Origin: Exiguobacterium sp. BMC-KP
Lineage (GTDB): Bacteria > Bacillota > Bacilli > Exiguobacteriales > Exiguobacteriaceae
Direction of reading: 5' to 3'
Length of the DNA stretch: 64,000 nucleotides
Assembly: GCF_001275385.1 (NCBI RefSeq)
Contig: NZ_LGIW01000015.1
Coordinates: forward strand, 372,001-436,000
Below the pieces are notes generated by a model. That model was given only the letters and a program-made list of their open reading frames with translations. It searched no databases and was not told where the DNA came from. Positions 27,814 to 35,649 of the stretch are shown here, piece by piece. Position 1 is the first letter of the stretch. Each line of letters begins with the position of its first letter. The position numbers and the translations under genes are program-made.

Positions 27814-29748
27814 ATGAAAATTACTGATCTCTTGACACGCGATACGATTCAACTCGATTTACAAGCGTCATCTAAAGCCGCTGTCATCGATGAACTCGTC
27901 AACGTCCTCGATCGGGCAGGAAAACTGAACGATCGCTCGGCATATAAAGAAGCGATTCTCGCACGGGAAGCGCAAAGTACGACAGGTTTAGGGGAAGGCA
28001 TTGCCATTCCACACGCAAAAACGGCAGCAGTCAAAACACCAGCGATCGCCTTTGGTCGTTCGGCAGGCGTTGACTACGAAGCACTCGACGGTCAACCAAG
28101 TCGTTTGTTCTTTATGATTGCAGCAGGTGAGAACGCTGATAACGCACACCTTGAAACACTTTCGAAACTCTCCGTTTATCTGATGGATATGAACTTCCGC
28201 GATACGATTCTTGCGGCTAAAACGAAAGACGAAGTCATCGCAGCAATCGAAGCGAAAGAACGTGAAGAAGAAGGTCCAGTTGACGTCTCGAGCGACAATG
28301 TTGATCAAGACGCACCGTATATCCTTGCTGTCACAGCTTGTCCGACAGGAATCGCACACACGTATATGGCAGCTGATGCGCTTCGTCAAAAAGCAGAAGA
28401 AATGGGTGTCCGCATCAAAGTCGAGACGAACGGATCGACAGGCGTCAAGAACGGTTTAACACAACAAGACATCAATGATGCAACAGCGATCATCGTCGCA
28501 GCGGATAAAGCAGTTGAGATGGATCGTTTCAATGGTAAACACGTCGTTGAAGTACCCGTTGCACAAGGAATTCGTAAACCGCAAGAATTGATCAACCGCG
28601 CTGTTAAACAGGACGCACCTGTCTATAAAGCGAGCGGTTCAAGCGAAAGTTCAAAACCAGCTCGTGGTGGATTCTACAAACATTTAATGAGTGGTGTATC
28701 CGCGATGTTGCCACTCGTCGTCGCTGGTGGTCTCTTGATCGCGATCAGCTTCTTCTGGGGGATCAACTCAGCGAACCCGAAAGATCCATCGTACAATGAG
28801 TTTGCAGCACAATTGATGACGATCGGGAAAGCAGCGTTTGGTCTCTTGATTCCAATCCTCGCTGGATTTATCGCGATGTCGATCGCTGATAAACCAGGTC
28901 TTGCTCCTGGTCTGATTGCTGGTTTCCTTGCAAGTAGCGGTAACGCAGGTTTCCTCGGTGGATTGATTGCCGGTTTCCTTGCTGGTTACGTTGTTCTTCT
29001 GCTCGTCAAAGTCTTCAAAGGTCTCCCAGCAGCTCTTGAAGGAATCAAACCAGTCTTGCTCTATCCACTGTTTGGTTCATTCATCACAGGGATGATCATG
29101 TTGCTCGTCATCAATGAGCCGATCGCGAAGTTCATGACATGGCTCACAGATTCATTGAACGGACTCAGCGGTGGTAACGCGATTCTTCTCGGTATGCTCG
29201 TCGCAGGTATGATGGCAATCGATATGGGTGGTCCAATCAACAAAACAGCATATGTTTTCGGTACAGCTGCTCTTACAGCAGGTAACACGGAAGTCATGGC
29301 AGCCGTCATGGCAGGTGGGATGGTTCCACCACTCATCGTTGCACTCTCATCTACATTGTTCGCACGTAAAAAATTCACACCGCAAGAACGTGAAGCAGGT
29401 ATCGCTGCATACGCTATGGGAGCATCGTTCGTCACTGAAGGTGCGATTCCATTCGCTGCAGCCGATCCACTCCGCGTCATTCCGTCAAGCGTCATCGGTT
29501 CAGCGATCGCTGGTGCGTTGACAATCGTCTTCGGTGTCTTGCTTCCTGCACCACACGGTGGTATCTTCGTCTTCCCGCTACTTGATGGTCCATCAGGTAC
29601 GGTCATGGCGATCGTCGGTTATGCTGGCGCGATCCTCATTGGTTCACTTGTTGGTGCAGCAATCCTATCCTTCCTCAAAAAGCCGCTCGTTGACCAATCG
29701 GTCGCGAAAGCGGAAATGACAGAAGGAACAGGTACAAAAGCATCATAA
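27814..29748 (+). CDS. fruA: PTS fructose-specific enzyme IIABC
   Basis: A 644-residue permease that imports fructose as fructose-1-P using PEP via HPr. Domain order: EIIA (1-150) with active His67 in GEGIAIPHAK; linker; EIIB (about 168-265) with active Cys176 in AVTACPTGIAHTYMAADAL; EIIC (about 290-625) with some 8-10 membrane helices and the glycine-rich GNAGFLGGLIAGFLAGY. ATG 27814 follows AAAGGAGTG. A strong terminator ends the operon. Confidence 0.95.
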   Translation: MKITDLLTRDTIQLDLQASSKAAVIDELVNVLDRAGKLNDRSAYKEAILAREAQSTTGLGEGIAIPHAKTAAVKTPAIAFGRSAGVDYEALDGQPSRLFFMIAAGENADNAHLETLSKLSVYLMDMNFRDTILAAKTKDEVIAAIEAKEREEEGPVDVSSDNVDQDAPYILAVTACPTGIAHTYMAADALRQKAEEMGVRIKVETNGSTGVKNGLTQQDINDATAIIVAADKAVEMDRFNGKHVVEVPVAQGIRKPQELINRAVKQDAPVYKASGSSESSKPARGGFYKHLMSGVSAMLPLVVAGGLLIAISFFWGINSANPKDPSYNEFAAQLMTIGKAAFGLLIPILAGFIAMSIADKPGLAPGLIAGFLASSGNAGFLGGLIAGFLAGYVVLLLVKVFKGLPAALEGIKPVLLYPLFGSFITGMIMLLVINEPIAKFMTWLTDSLNGLSGGNAILLGMLVAGMMAIDMGGPINKTAYVFGTAALTAGNTEVMAAVMAGGMVPPLIVALSSTLFARKKFTPQEREAGIAAYAMGASFVTEGAIPFAAADPLRVIPSSVIGSAIAGALTIVFGVLLPAPHGGIFVFPLLDGPSGTVMAIVGYAGAILIGSLVGAAILSFLKKPLVDQSVAKAEMTEGTGTKAS

Positions 29749-29756
29749 GTCGACTA

Positions 29757-29791
29757 AATCCTCTCCGTTTTCAAACGGAGAGGATTTTTTG
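29757..29791 (+). terminator. Terminator of the fru operon
   Basis: AATCCTCTCCGTTT / AAACGGAGAGGATT with a two-base loop and T-run. Confidence 0.9.
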
Positions 29792-29853
29792 TTGAATTTT
29801 AACGGCTAACGGTAAAGAATAGAGGGCATACTGAATAAGAAGGAGGGATGGAC

Positions 29854-30999
29854 ATGGGTGGACAATCCTTACAAATCGGACCACGGACCATCAAGACAGG
29901 TCTTGCGGTCATCTTGGCGCTGTTGATCAGTAATCTGTTCAACCTCAGCCCGATCCTACCTGCGATCTCGGCAGCGACGACACTCCTGCCCTCGGTCTAT
30001 CAGACATGGAAACAATTTCTCGAGGAGGCGGAAGCCAACTTGATTGGTGCCTTTCTGACATTACTCGCGTTATGGATTTTAGGGGATAACCCGGCCAATC
30101 CGCTTGCCATCGGTATCGTCATCATGGCAGCAATCTCGATTTTGCTAGCTTTTGGTTTCGGGCGGACGATTCCACACGTTGTTTTGATGATCATCGTCAT
30201 TCTCGAAAGTGTCGCGACTGCGACGGAACCACTTTGGCAAGTCGTCTTGATTCGTTACTTGCTCGTCATGCTCGGGATCGGCTGTGCGCTCGGCATCAAC
30301 GCACTAATCTTCCCGCCACGCTATGGCAATGTCTATTATCAAAAAGCAACGAAACTCTTCGAAAAGCTACTCGTCGTCACACGGGCGATCGCCTTTGAAG
30401 GAAAGGTCGTCCCATATCGTGCGGCAATCGATAAGATGGGACGTTCGCTCCTTGAGACACAAAATCTGTTCAACCTACACAAGGAAGAGATCCGAGGAAC
30501 ACGTCAGAAGCACGCCTCGCTCTTACGGAACCTGTTGATCCTCAAACATATGCAATCGTGTCTTGAACGTGGTGTCGCGACAGCAGAACGCTTCAGAGAG
30601 CGAGAGAAGGCACTCGACTCAATTGCTGACGATCTTCGAAGTGAATTGTTCTACCACTTGATGCACATCGCCCAGCGCCAAGAGAAGGTCTTGCTGACAT
30701 ATGATCTCTTGTTGACGGAAGAACCGCTCGCGATGGAGGATCTCGTCAAAGAGAACATCGCTTTCGTCAAGCATTCGTTTCTTGACCGAGATGAGCTCGA
30801 GGAAGAAGTCATCATGGAAATTCTACCGATCGTCGTCTCGATGAACGAGTGGATCCAAGAACTTGAATCTTTCGAAAAACGGCTCAATGGTGCGCTTCGT
30901 CGTCATATCACGTCGCTGACGATCGAGCAAAAATCGGTCCGGGACAAAACATTTAATCGATTTAAACGCAAAAAAGCCATTGACGAAAGTAAAAAGTAA
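29854..30999 (+). CDS. FUSC / aromatic acid exporter family membrane protein
   Basis: A 381-residue protein. An N-terminal block of about five or six membrane helices (residues ~10-150) resembles ArAE_1/FUSC transporters; a long charged helical cytoplasmic part follows to the C-terminus (KRFKRKKA tail). AGGAGG at 29841-29846 fits ATG 29854 better than ATG 29848, which would sit only 1 nt away. The function is probably efflux of organic anions, but this is inferred from fold family only. The promoter of the next transcript lies in its last codons. Confidence 0.75.
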   Translation: MGGQSLQIGPRTIKTGLAVILALLISNLFNLSPILPAISAATTLLPSVYQTWKQFLEEAEANLIGAFLTLLALWILGDNPANPLAIGIVIMAAISILLAFGFGRTIPHVVLMIIVILESVATATEPLWQVVLIRYLLVMLGIGCALGINALIFPPRYGNVYYQKATKLFEKLLVVTRAIAFEGKVVPYRAAIDKMGRSLLETQNLFNLHKEEIRGTRQKHASLLRNLLILKHMQSCLERGVATAERFREREKALDSIADDLRSELFYHLMHIAQRQEKVLLTYDLLLTEEPLAMEDLVKENIAFVKHSFLDRDELEEEVIMEILPIVVSMNEWIQELESFEKRLNGALRRHITSLTIEQKSVRDKTFNRFKRKKAIDESKK

Positions 31000-31008
31000 G
31001 CGTATAGT
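30980..31008 (+). promoter_or_regulatory. Promoter of the phhA T-box transcript
   Basis: TTGACG (30980-30985), 17-bp spacer, TATAGT (31003-31008). The -35 lies inside the end of the FUSC gene. The start would be near 31015. Confidence 0.8.
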
Positions 31009-31014
31009 CCTCCT

Positions 31015-31300
31015 TAACGATACTTTACTTGCTAAAAGCATAACAGTATAACAGCATAACAGAACGAAAGATTAAGCGATGATGAAACCGAAGTAAAGAC
31101 CATCTCCCTGTTTCAGAGAGCACGTGGCGCTGCGAACGTGTACACAGATGGTGTTGAATTACAGTTTCTGAGCTTCTTGCGTAAGCGAGCGGAGCACACC
31201 GTTATCCCAATCAAGTGACTCAGTCGATGACTGGGTAATCAGGGTGGTACCGCGGCTTTCGTCGCCCCTGTCGAACAATACGTTCGGCAGGGGCTTTTTT
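31015..31300 (+). ncRNA. T-box leader riboswitch, probable Tyr (UAC) specifier
   Basis: The conserved T-box AGGGTGGTACCGCG is at 31241-31254, with the acceptor-pairing TGGT. A terminator follows (GCCCCTG...CAGGGGC, 31264-31294, then T6). Stem I is readable: AGTA at 31092-31095, GAAAC (31084-31088) pairing with GTTTC (31164-31168), and ACCATCT/AGATGGT. The internal loop carries GAA then T-TAC-A, so UAC at 31160-31162 followed by a purine is the likely specifier (Tyr). TTA (Leu) is the alternative reading. Three tandem (C/T)ATAACAG copies (31039-31062) precede stem I. Confidence 0.9.
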
Positions 31301-31332
31301 GTTATCTCACATTCATTCAAGGGGGAACTTAT

Positions 31333-32982
31333 ATGTCTACACCAATCATTCCAAGTCACTTACGTCCACACGTCGCACCACAGCACTACGAAGATTACAC
31401 ACCAACGGATCATGCCGTTTGGAGATACGTCATGCGACTGAACTTAAATACGTTACAAGATACGGCGCATCCGGCATACCTCGAAGGACTTGCCGCTTCA
31501 GGAATCAGCCCGGAACGGATTCCGGACGTGCGCGAGATGACAGCGAACCTAAGCCGTGGTGGCTGGGGAACAGTCGCTGTTGATGGTCTCATTCCCGGCG
31601 TCGCGTTCTTTGATTTCCAAGGTCACGGTCTATTGCCAATCGCGACTGATATCCGAAAAGTCGATAACATTCTCTACACACCAGCGCCTGATATCTTGCA
31701 CGAAGCAGCGGGACACGCGCCGATCTTAATGAATCCGGTCTACGCGGAATTCGTTCGTCGCTTTGGTGAAATCGGGGCACATGCCTTTAACCATAAAGCA
31801 GAGCATGACGTCTTCAAAGCACTCAAGAAGTTGACGATCGTCAAAGAGAGTCCTTTCTCGACGCCAGCCGATATCGAGCAAGCTGAAATCGAGCTCGCTG
31901 AGACACGGACACATGTCAAAGGCATTTCTGAAGCCAATGAAATCTCACGTCTATTCTGGTGGACGGTTGAATTCGGTCTGATTGGTGACATCGACAATCC
32001 GCAAATCTACGGTGCAGGTCTTCTCTCATCAGTCGGTGAAAGTCGCCACTGTTTGACGGACGCTGTCGTCAAACATCCGTTCTCGCTTGAGAAAGCACTT
32101 GCGACGAAACATGACGTGACGAGCATGCAAAAAGAGCTCTTCGTCTGTGAATCGTTTGAACAGCTTCGCGATGCACTTGAAGAATTCGCCCAATCGATGT
32201 CGTACATCCGCGGTGGTATCCACGGACTGACGAAAGCAGTCGAATCAGGTAACCTGTCGACGCTCGTCTTCGAGAGTGGTCTCTCGCTCGTCGGTGTTCC
32301 TGAAACGCAAGAAATTCACGATTCGTTGCACCTTGTCAAACTGACAGGACCGACAGCGCTTGCTGCAAACGGTGAAGTATTAACAGGTCAAGGTCTTGCT
32401 GATCATCCCGAAGGCTTTACACTCCTTCATGGCAAGGAATTAAATGAAGTATTGATGCAAGTCAAAGTCGGTGAGCGTCTGGACTGGACGGAAGGCAATG
32501 TCCAAGTTACAGGTGATATCACGGCGATTCAAAACGTCAATGGTCACCGCGCACTCGTCATCTTAGAGACAGCGACACTAACGAACGATGGAAAAACGAT
32601 GACGATGGATCGGATGGAATTGATTGTCGGCGACATCACGTCAGCGTTCCCAGGAACAGAAGTCGAAGCGCTAAAGCCGATTCCGGAAACAGTCGAGTTC
32701 GAACGGATCGAACGTCCGTTGACAGCTGCTGATCCAATCTTCGAAGTCGTCCGCGAGATTCGCGAAGGACGTACTGGTCGCGAACGATTGCCACAACTCA
32801 TCGATCAGACACTCGTCCAGTTACCAGATGCTTGGTTGCTTCGTCTCGAATTACTCGAGTTAGCGGACGAAGTCGATCAACCGCGTCTCATCGCTGATCT
32901 CGAGCGTTTAAAAGCAACATCTGAGCAACGAGATGAATTGATTACACGCGGGATGGCTTTACTCGACGTCGTTCGTCAATGA
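31333..32982 (+). CDS. phhA: Phenylalanine 4-monooxygenase (aromatic amino acid hydroxylase, long form)
   Basis: Tetrahydropterin- and iron-dependent enzyme that converts phenylalanine to tyrosine. The iron ligands are visible: two histidines in DILHEAAGHAPI and the Glu in WWTVEFGLIG. At 549 residues it is about twice as long as proteobacterial PhhA; the catalytic domain occupies roughly 1-310 and the C-terminal ~230 residues are an extension seen in Bacillus-type enzymes. GGGGGAAC precedes ATG 31333. It is controlled by the upstream T-box. No pterin-4a-carbinolamine dehydratase gene is in the window. Confidence 0.9.
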   Translation: MSTPIIPSHLRPHVAPQHYEDYTPTDHAVWRYVMRLNLNTLQDTAHPAYLEGLAASGISPERIPDVREMTANLSRGGWGTVAVDGLIPGVAFFDFQGHGLLPIATDIRKVDNILYTPAPDILHEAAGHAPILMNPVYAEFVRRFGEIGAHAFNHKAEHDVFKALKKLTIVKESPFSTPADIEQAEIELAETRTHVKGISEANEISRLFWWTVEFGLIGDIDNPQIYGAGLLSSVGESRHCLTDAVVKHPFSLEKALATKHDVTSMQKELFVCESFEQLRDALEEFAQSMSYIRGGIHGLTKAVESGNLSTLVFESGLSLVGVPETQEIHDSLHLVKLTGPTALAANGEVLTGQGLADHPEGFTLLHGKELNEVLMQVKVGERLDWTEGNVQVTGDITAIQNVNGHRALVILETATLTNDGKTMTMDRMELIVGDITSAFPGTEVEALKPIPETVEFERIERPLTAADPIFEVVREIREGRTGRERLPQLIDQTLVQLPDAWLLRLELLELADEVDQPRLIADLERLKATSEQRDELITRGMALLDVVRQ

Positions 32983-33043
32983 GTCGAACTCCGGTTCTGA
33001 ACCTGTTAGAATGGAGACATTCGGTAAAAGGGGATGATCGGTT

Positions 33044-33565
33044 ATGACAAATTATTATCAAGACGTAAAGGAATTCCACCGTGTGTTTTCACACCCTGGT
33101 GCAACGACGCCAACACCTATGACAGTCGATCGTGGGATCAAACGCTCGACTTGGACGGCGGAAGAAGCGGTCGTTGAGTTCCTGCATCAATCGGCGACGA
33201 ATGAAGCAGAATTTCTCGAAGCGATCGAGCGTTTCAAGTCAGGGCTTGATACAGCGGTCGAAAAATCGCTTCAGATGAAACAACCCGAAACAGACGTCGA
33301 ACGGCTCGTCGGACAAGGCGATGCCTTGACGGACGCTCTCTATTTCATCATGGGAAGTTTCGTTGAAATCGGACTTGATCCGGCTCCATTGTTCGAAATC
33401 GTGCAGCGTGCCAACATGGCGAAGCTTGGACCGGACGGCAAACCGATCTTCCGGGAATCAGACCAAAAAGTCATGAAACCGGAAGGCTGGCAACCACCGG
33501 AACCGCAACTTGAAGCAGAAGTGCGTCGGCAAATTGCTACGGCTTCGAGTACGTCGAAAGCTTAA
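33044..33565 (+). CDS. MazG/HisE-like nucleotide pyrophosphohydrolase
   Basis: A 173-residue all-alpha NTP-pyrophosphohydrolase superfamily protein. The segment GDALTDALYFIMGSFVEIGL, followed by RANMAKLGPDGKPIF, resembles phosphoribosyl-ATP pyrophosphohydrolase-like proteins; acidic residues before it (ERLVGQGDALTD) would bind magnesium. A house-cleaning role is likely but the substrate is unknown. An extended -10 (TGTTAGAAT, 33004-33012) and AAGGGGAT precede it. Confidence 0.7.
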   Translation: MTNYYQDVKEFHRVFSHPGATTPTPMTVDRGIKRSTWTAEEAVVEFLHQSATNEAEFLEAIERFKSGLDTAVEKSLQMKQPETDVERLVGQGDALTDALYFIMGSFVEIGLDPAPLFEIVQRANMAKLGPDGKPIFRESDQKVMKPEGWQPPEPQLEAEVRRQIATASSTSKA

Positions 33566-33576
33566 TTCAAAACAAC

Positions 33577-33617
33577 AAAAAAGGGATGATTGGTATACAT
33601 ACCGGTCATCCCTTTTT
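33577..33617. terminator. Bidirectional terminator between the MazG-like and ATL genes
   Basis: AAAAAAGGGATGA...TCATCCCTTTTTTT is symmetrical with A- and T-runs, serving the plus gene ending at 33565 and the minus gene ending at 33622. Confidence 0.85.
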
Positions 33618-33621
33618 TTAT

Positions 33622-33918
33622 TTATTCACTTTTTACTTGATAACGCGATAAATCGAGTTGGCGATCATTTAGGAACTCGATCCCTTCTGCTTCAAGCGCA
33701 AGTCGTTGTTCGTCACCTTCAAGCGACAGTTTGCCACCAGCAGCAAGGACACGGTGCCATGGTAGACGTTCCGTCTTACTCATGCTGTGGAGAATCCGTG
33801 CGACTTGTCGTGCACTCCGTGGATGCCCGGCGAGCCGAGCGACTTGCCCGTAAGTCATGACGCGACCAGCTGGAATCGAGCGAATGATTGTTAGGACATC
33901 TTGCGTGAACGGGTTCAT
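33622..33918 (-). CDS. Alkyltransferase-like (ATL) protein
   Basis: A 98-residue protein of the O6-alkylguanine-DNA alkyltransferase C-terminal family. The active motif PCHRV reads PWHRV here (Trp54 in place of the acceptor Cys), the mark of ATL proteins such as E. coli YbaZ, which bind O6-alkylguanine without repairing it and hand it to nucleotide excision repair. The HTH and arginine finger (HPRSARQVARIL) are intact. It overlaps the upstream CDF gene by 4 nt, so they are co-translated. Confidence 0.88.
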   Translation of the reverse strand: MNPFTQDVLTIIRSIPAGRVMTYGQVARLAGHPRSARQVARILHSMSKTERLPWHRVLAAGGKLSLEGDEQRLALEAEGIEFLNDRQLDLSRYQVKSE

Positions 33919-34883
33919 GACTCGTCAGAAGCAACGATGTATTGTTGAATTTTATCGTCTTCATCAAAACCAATTGTCACGTCGATGATGCCTTGTTGCA
34001 ATCGAATCTGGAGTTCGAGACGATCTTTGATGTCGTCTGCTTGCGCAATCGTCAACGCCGGATCGACTTCAATTTCGACTTCGACGTGGAAATGGTCGCC
34101 TTCCTTGATAACTTCGAGCTTACTAATATCTTTGACGTCAGGATCTTTCATGATCAGTCCGCCGAGGCGAGCAGCCATTGTCTCATCGGCTTCACCAAGC
34201 GCACCGGCTGCGTTTTGCAAAAAGACGTTCCCGACGACATAAAACATCATCAGTCCGATTAGAATCGAAGCGATTCCTTCTGCCTGATGGAACGGTGTTA
34301 CATGCGAGATAATAACGGCGATCATCGCGACGACTCCACCAGCGGTTGCGACTAAGTCTTCGAGGAACACAAGACGTGTGGCGGGTTTTGCTTGTTTGAG
34401 TGAACGAAAGCTATCAAGAATGAGACGTGGTCCTTTTGAATCCAGTTTTGCATCATGTGCAATTTCCTGCATCGCTTTAACAAATACACCACTCTCTAAA
34501 ACGACACCAACGAACAAGACAGATAGCGTGATCCAAAAACCTGTCGATTCTGTCGGTTCGATAATGTGGGCAATGCCCTCATGAATCGTTTCATAAGCCA
34601 TGATGCCGACGAAAAGAATCGCACCGAGCAACACGAGATTGACGAGACGACCGAAGCCGTTCGGGAATCGTTTTGTGGGTGCCTTTTTACTAAGGGCAGA
34701 GCCGATGAAGACGAAAAATTGGTTGGCAGCGTCACCGAGCGTATGCATCATCTCAGCGAACATCGCAACATTTCCCGTCAAGACATAAGCGATTGCCTTA
34801 ATGATGGCGATGACGGAGTTGACGATCCCTGCCGTCAAAGCCGACCGGTTACCCCGGCGTAATAACGTAATGAATTCTCCCAT
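33915..34883 (-). CDS. Cation diffusion facilitator (CDF) family transporter
   Basis: A 322-residue CDF metal transporter. Helix 2 has HTLGD (His47, Asp51) as in zinc/iron/manganese carriers. There are about six membrane helices, and a C-terminal cytoplasmic domain (from about 215) with HFHVEVEIEVD. The loop between helices 2 and 3 (KKAPTKRFPNGFGR) is family-like. The equivalent helix-5 metal site reads EDLVATAG rather than HXXXD, so metal choice may differ. AAAAGGAGT precedes the start on the minus strand. Confidence 0.82.
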   Translation of the reverse strand: MGEFITLLRRGNRSALTAGIVNSVIAIIKAIAYVLTGNVAMFAEMMHTLGDAANQFFVFIGSALSKKAPTKRFPNGFGRLVNLVLLGAILFVGIMAYETIHEGIAHIIEPTESTGFWITLSVLFVGVVLESGVFVKAMQEIAHDAKLDSKGPRLILDSFRSLKQAKPATRLVFLEDLVATAGGVVAMIAVIISHVTPFHQAEGIASILIGLMMFYVVGNVFLQNAAGALGEADETMAARLGGLIMKDPDVKDISKLEVIKEGDHFHVEVEIEVDPALTIAQADDIKDRLELQIRLQQGIIDVTIGFDEDDKIQQYIVASDES

Positions 34884-34963
34884 GATTGTACTCCTTTTAG
34901 TTAAGTCACGTATTAGTTCACTTTATTATGTTACATCATTTTGAGAAAAACGACTATCTTCGC

Positions 34964-34993
34964 ACAAAAAAACCCACGCTAGTCGCGTGGGCT
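34964..34993 (-). terminator. Terminator of the stress flavoprotein gene
   Basis: On the minus strand GCCCACGC / GCGTGGG with a 5-nt loop is followed by T7. Confidence 0.85.
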
Positions 34994-35000
34994 TCACTTG

Positions 35001-35486
35001 TTAAGACAAGTCGACTGTTTTGTTAATTTCGTTCTCATCATCTTTACCGACGACTTTTTTCAATACTTGTTTAACGGACTTCGTCGTGTTTCCTGTTTCC
35101 CAGTACTCCGCTGCTTCCGTGTTGACCTTGATCAAGACGACTTTCGGATCTTCATAGGTCGTTCCGAGATAAGCTTCATAGCGTGGGCTCCAGAGCTCTT
35201 TCTTCCGTTCGATGTCTTCAACGAGTTCCGCTGTTCCGCGGATCGAGACGTATGATTTATCGACATAAGATACGTTGACACTTGGGTTTTTAAGTAGTTC
35301 TTGATATTTGTCTGTTTCTTTTGAAGTGAGGAACCAGAGGTCGCCATCAAATTCGATATCTTGTGTTTGCATCGGACGGGATACGAGTCCCTCTGCTGAA
35401 ATCGTTGTCAGCATGGCTGTTTCGATTTTATCAATCAGTTTCTTGACCGTTTCGACTGCTTCTTGATTCGTAGTATGCGTTGACAT
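35001..35486 (-). CDS. General stress protein 26-like, pyridoxamine 5'-phosphate oxidase fold
   Basis: A 161-residue split-barrel flavin-binding family protein resembling general stress protein 26 (YdaG). It has AMLTTISAEGLVSRPMQ near the N-terminus and DLWFLTS in the barrel. It binds FMN/FAD or a related cofactor; the enzymatic role is unclear. The start at 35486 has GAGGTGG upstream on the minus strand; an earlier in-frame start at 35501 lies before that ribosome site. A sigma-B-like promoter is possible at 35532-35556. Confidence 0.8.
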   Translation of the reverse strand: MSTHTTNQEAVETVKKLIDKIETAMLTTISAEGLVSRPMQTQDIEFDGDLWFLTSKETDKYQELLKNPSVNVSYVDKSYVSIRGTAELVEDIERKKELWSPRYEAYLGTTYEDPKVVLIKVNTEAAEYWETGNTTKSVKQVLKKVVGKDDENEINKTVDLS

Positions 35487-35531
35487 GTAGCTCCACCTCA
35501 TTCGTTAGATTTTTATACTCACTTAGGCAAT

Positions 35532-35556
35532 GTTCCCTGAATTTCAAAATGAAAAC
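35532..35556 (-). promoter_or_regulatory. Sigma-B-like promoter candidate
   Basis: On the minus strand GTTTTC (35551-35556), 13-bp spacer, GGGAAC (35532-35537), close to the sigma-B consensus GTTTAA-N13-15-GGGWAW. It would drive the stress-protein gene. Confidence 0.4.
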
Positions 35557-35584
35557 GTCCTCACGACCGAAAGAAGCAGTTTCG

Positions 35585-35613
35585 TTGCACGGTACAACGA
35601 GGAGGCGTACAGT
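35585..35613 (+). promoter_or_regulatory. Promoter for the luciferase-like monooxygenase gene
   Basis: TTGCAC (35585-35590), 17-bp spacer, TACAGT (35608-35613), 36 nt before the ATG. Confidence 0.65.
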
Positions 35614-35649
35614 GTAGGTACGCATTCGAAAGAAAAAGGAGAGACATAC

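Noticed and set aside
29061-29606. 181-codon minus-strand frame inside fruA
   Set aside because: It is antisense to the conserved EIIC domain; composition is that of a reversed membrane protein gene.
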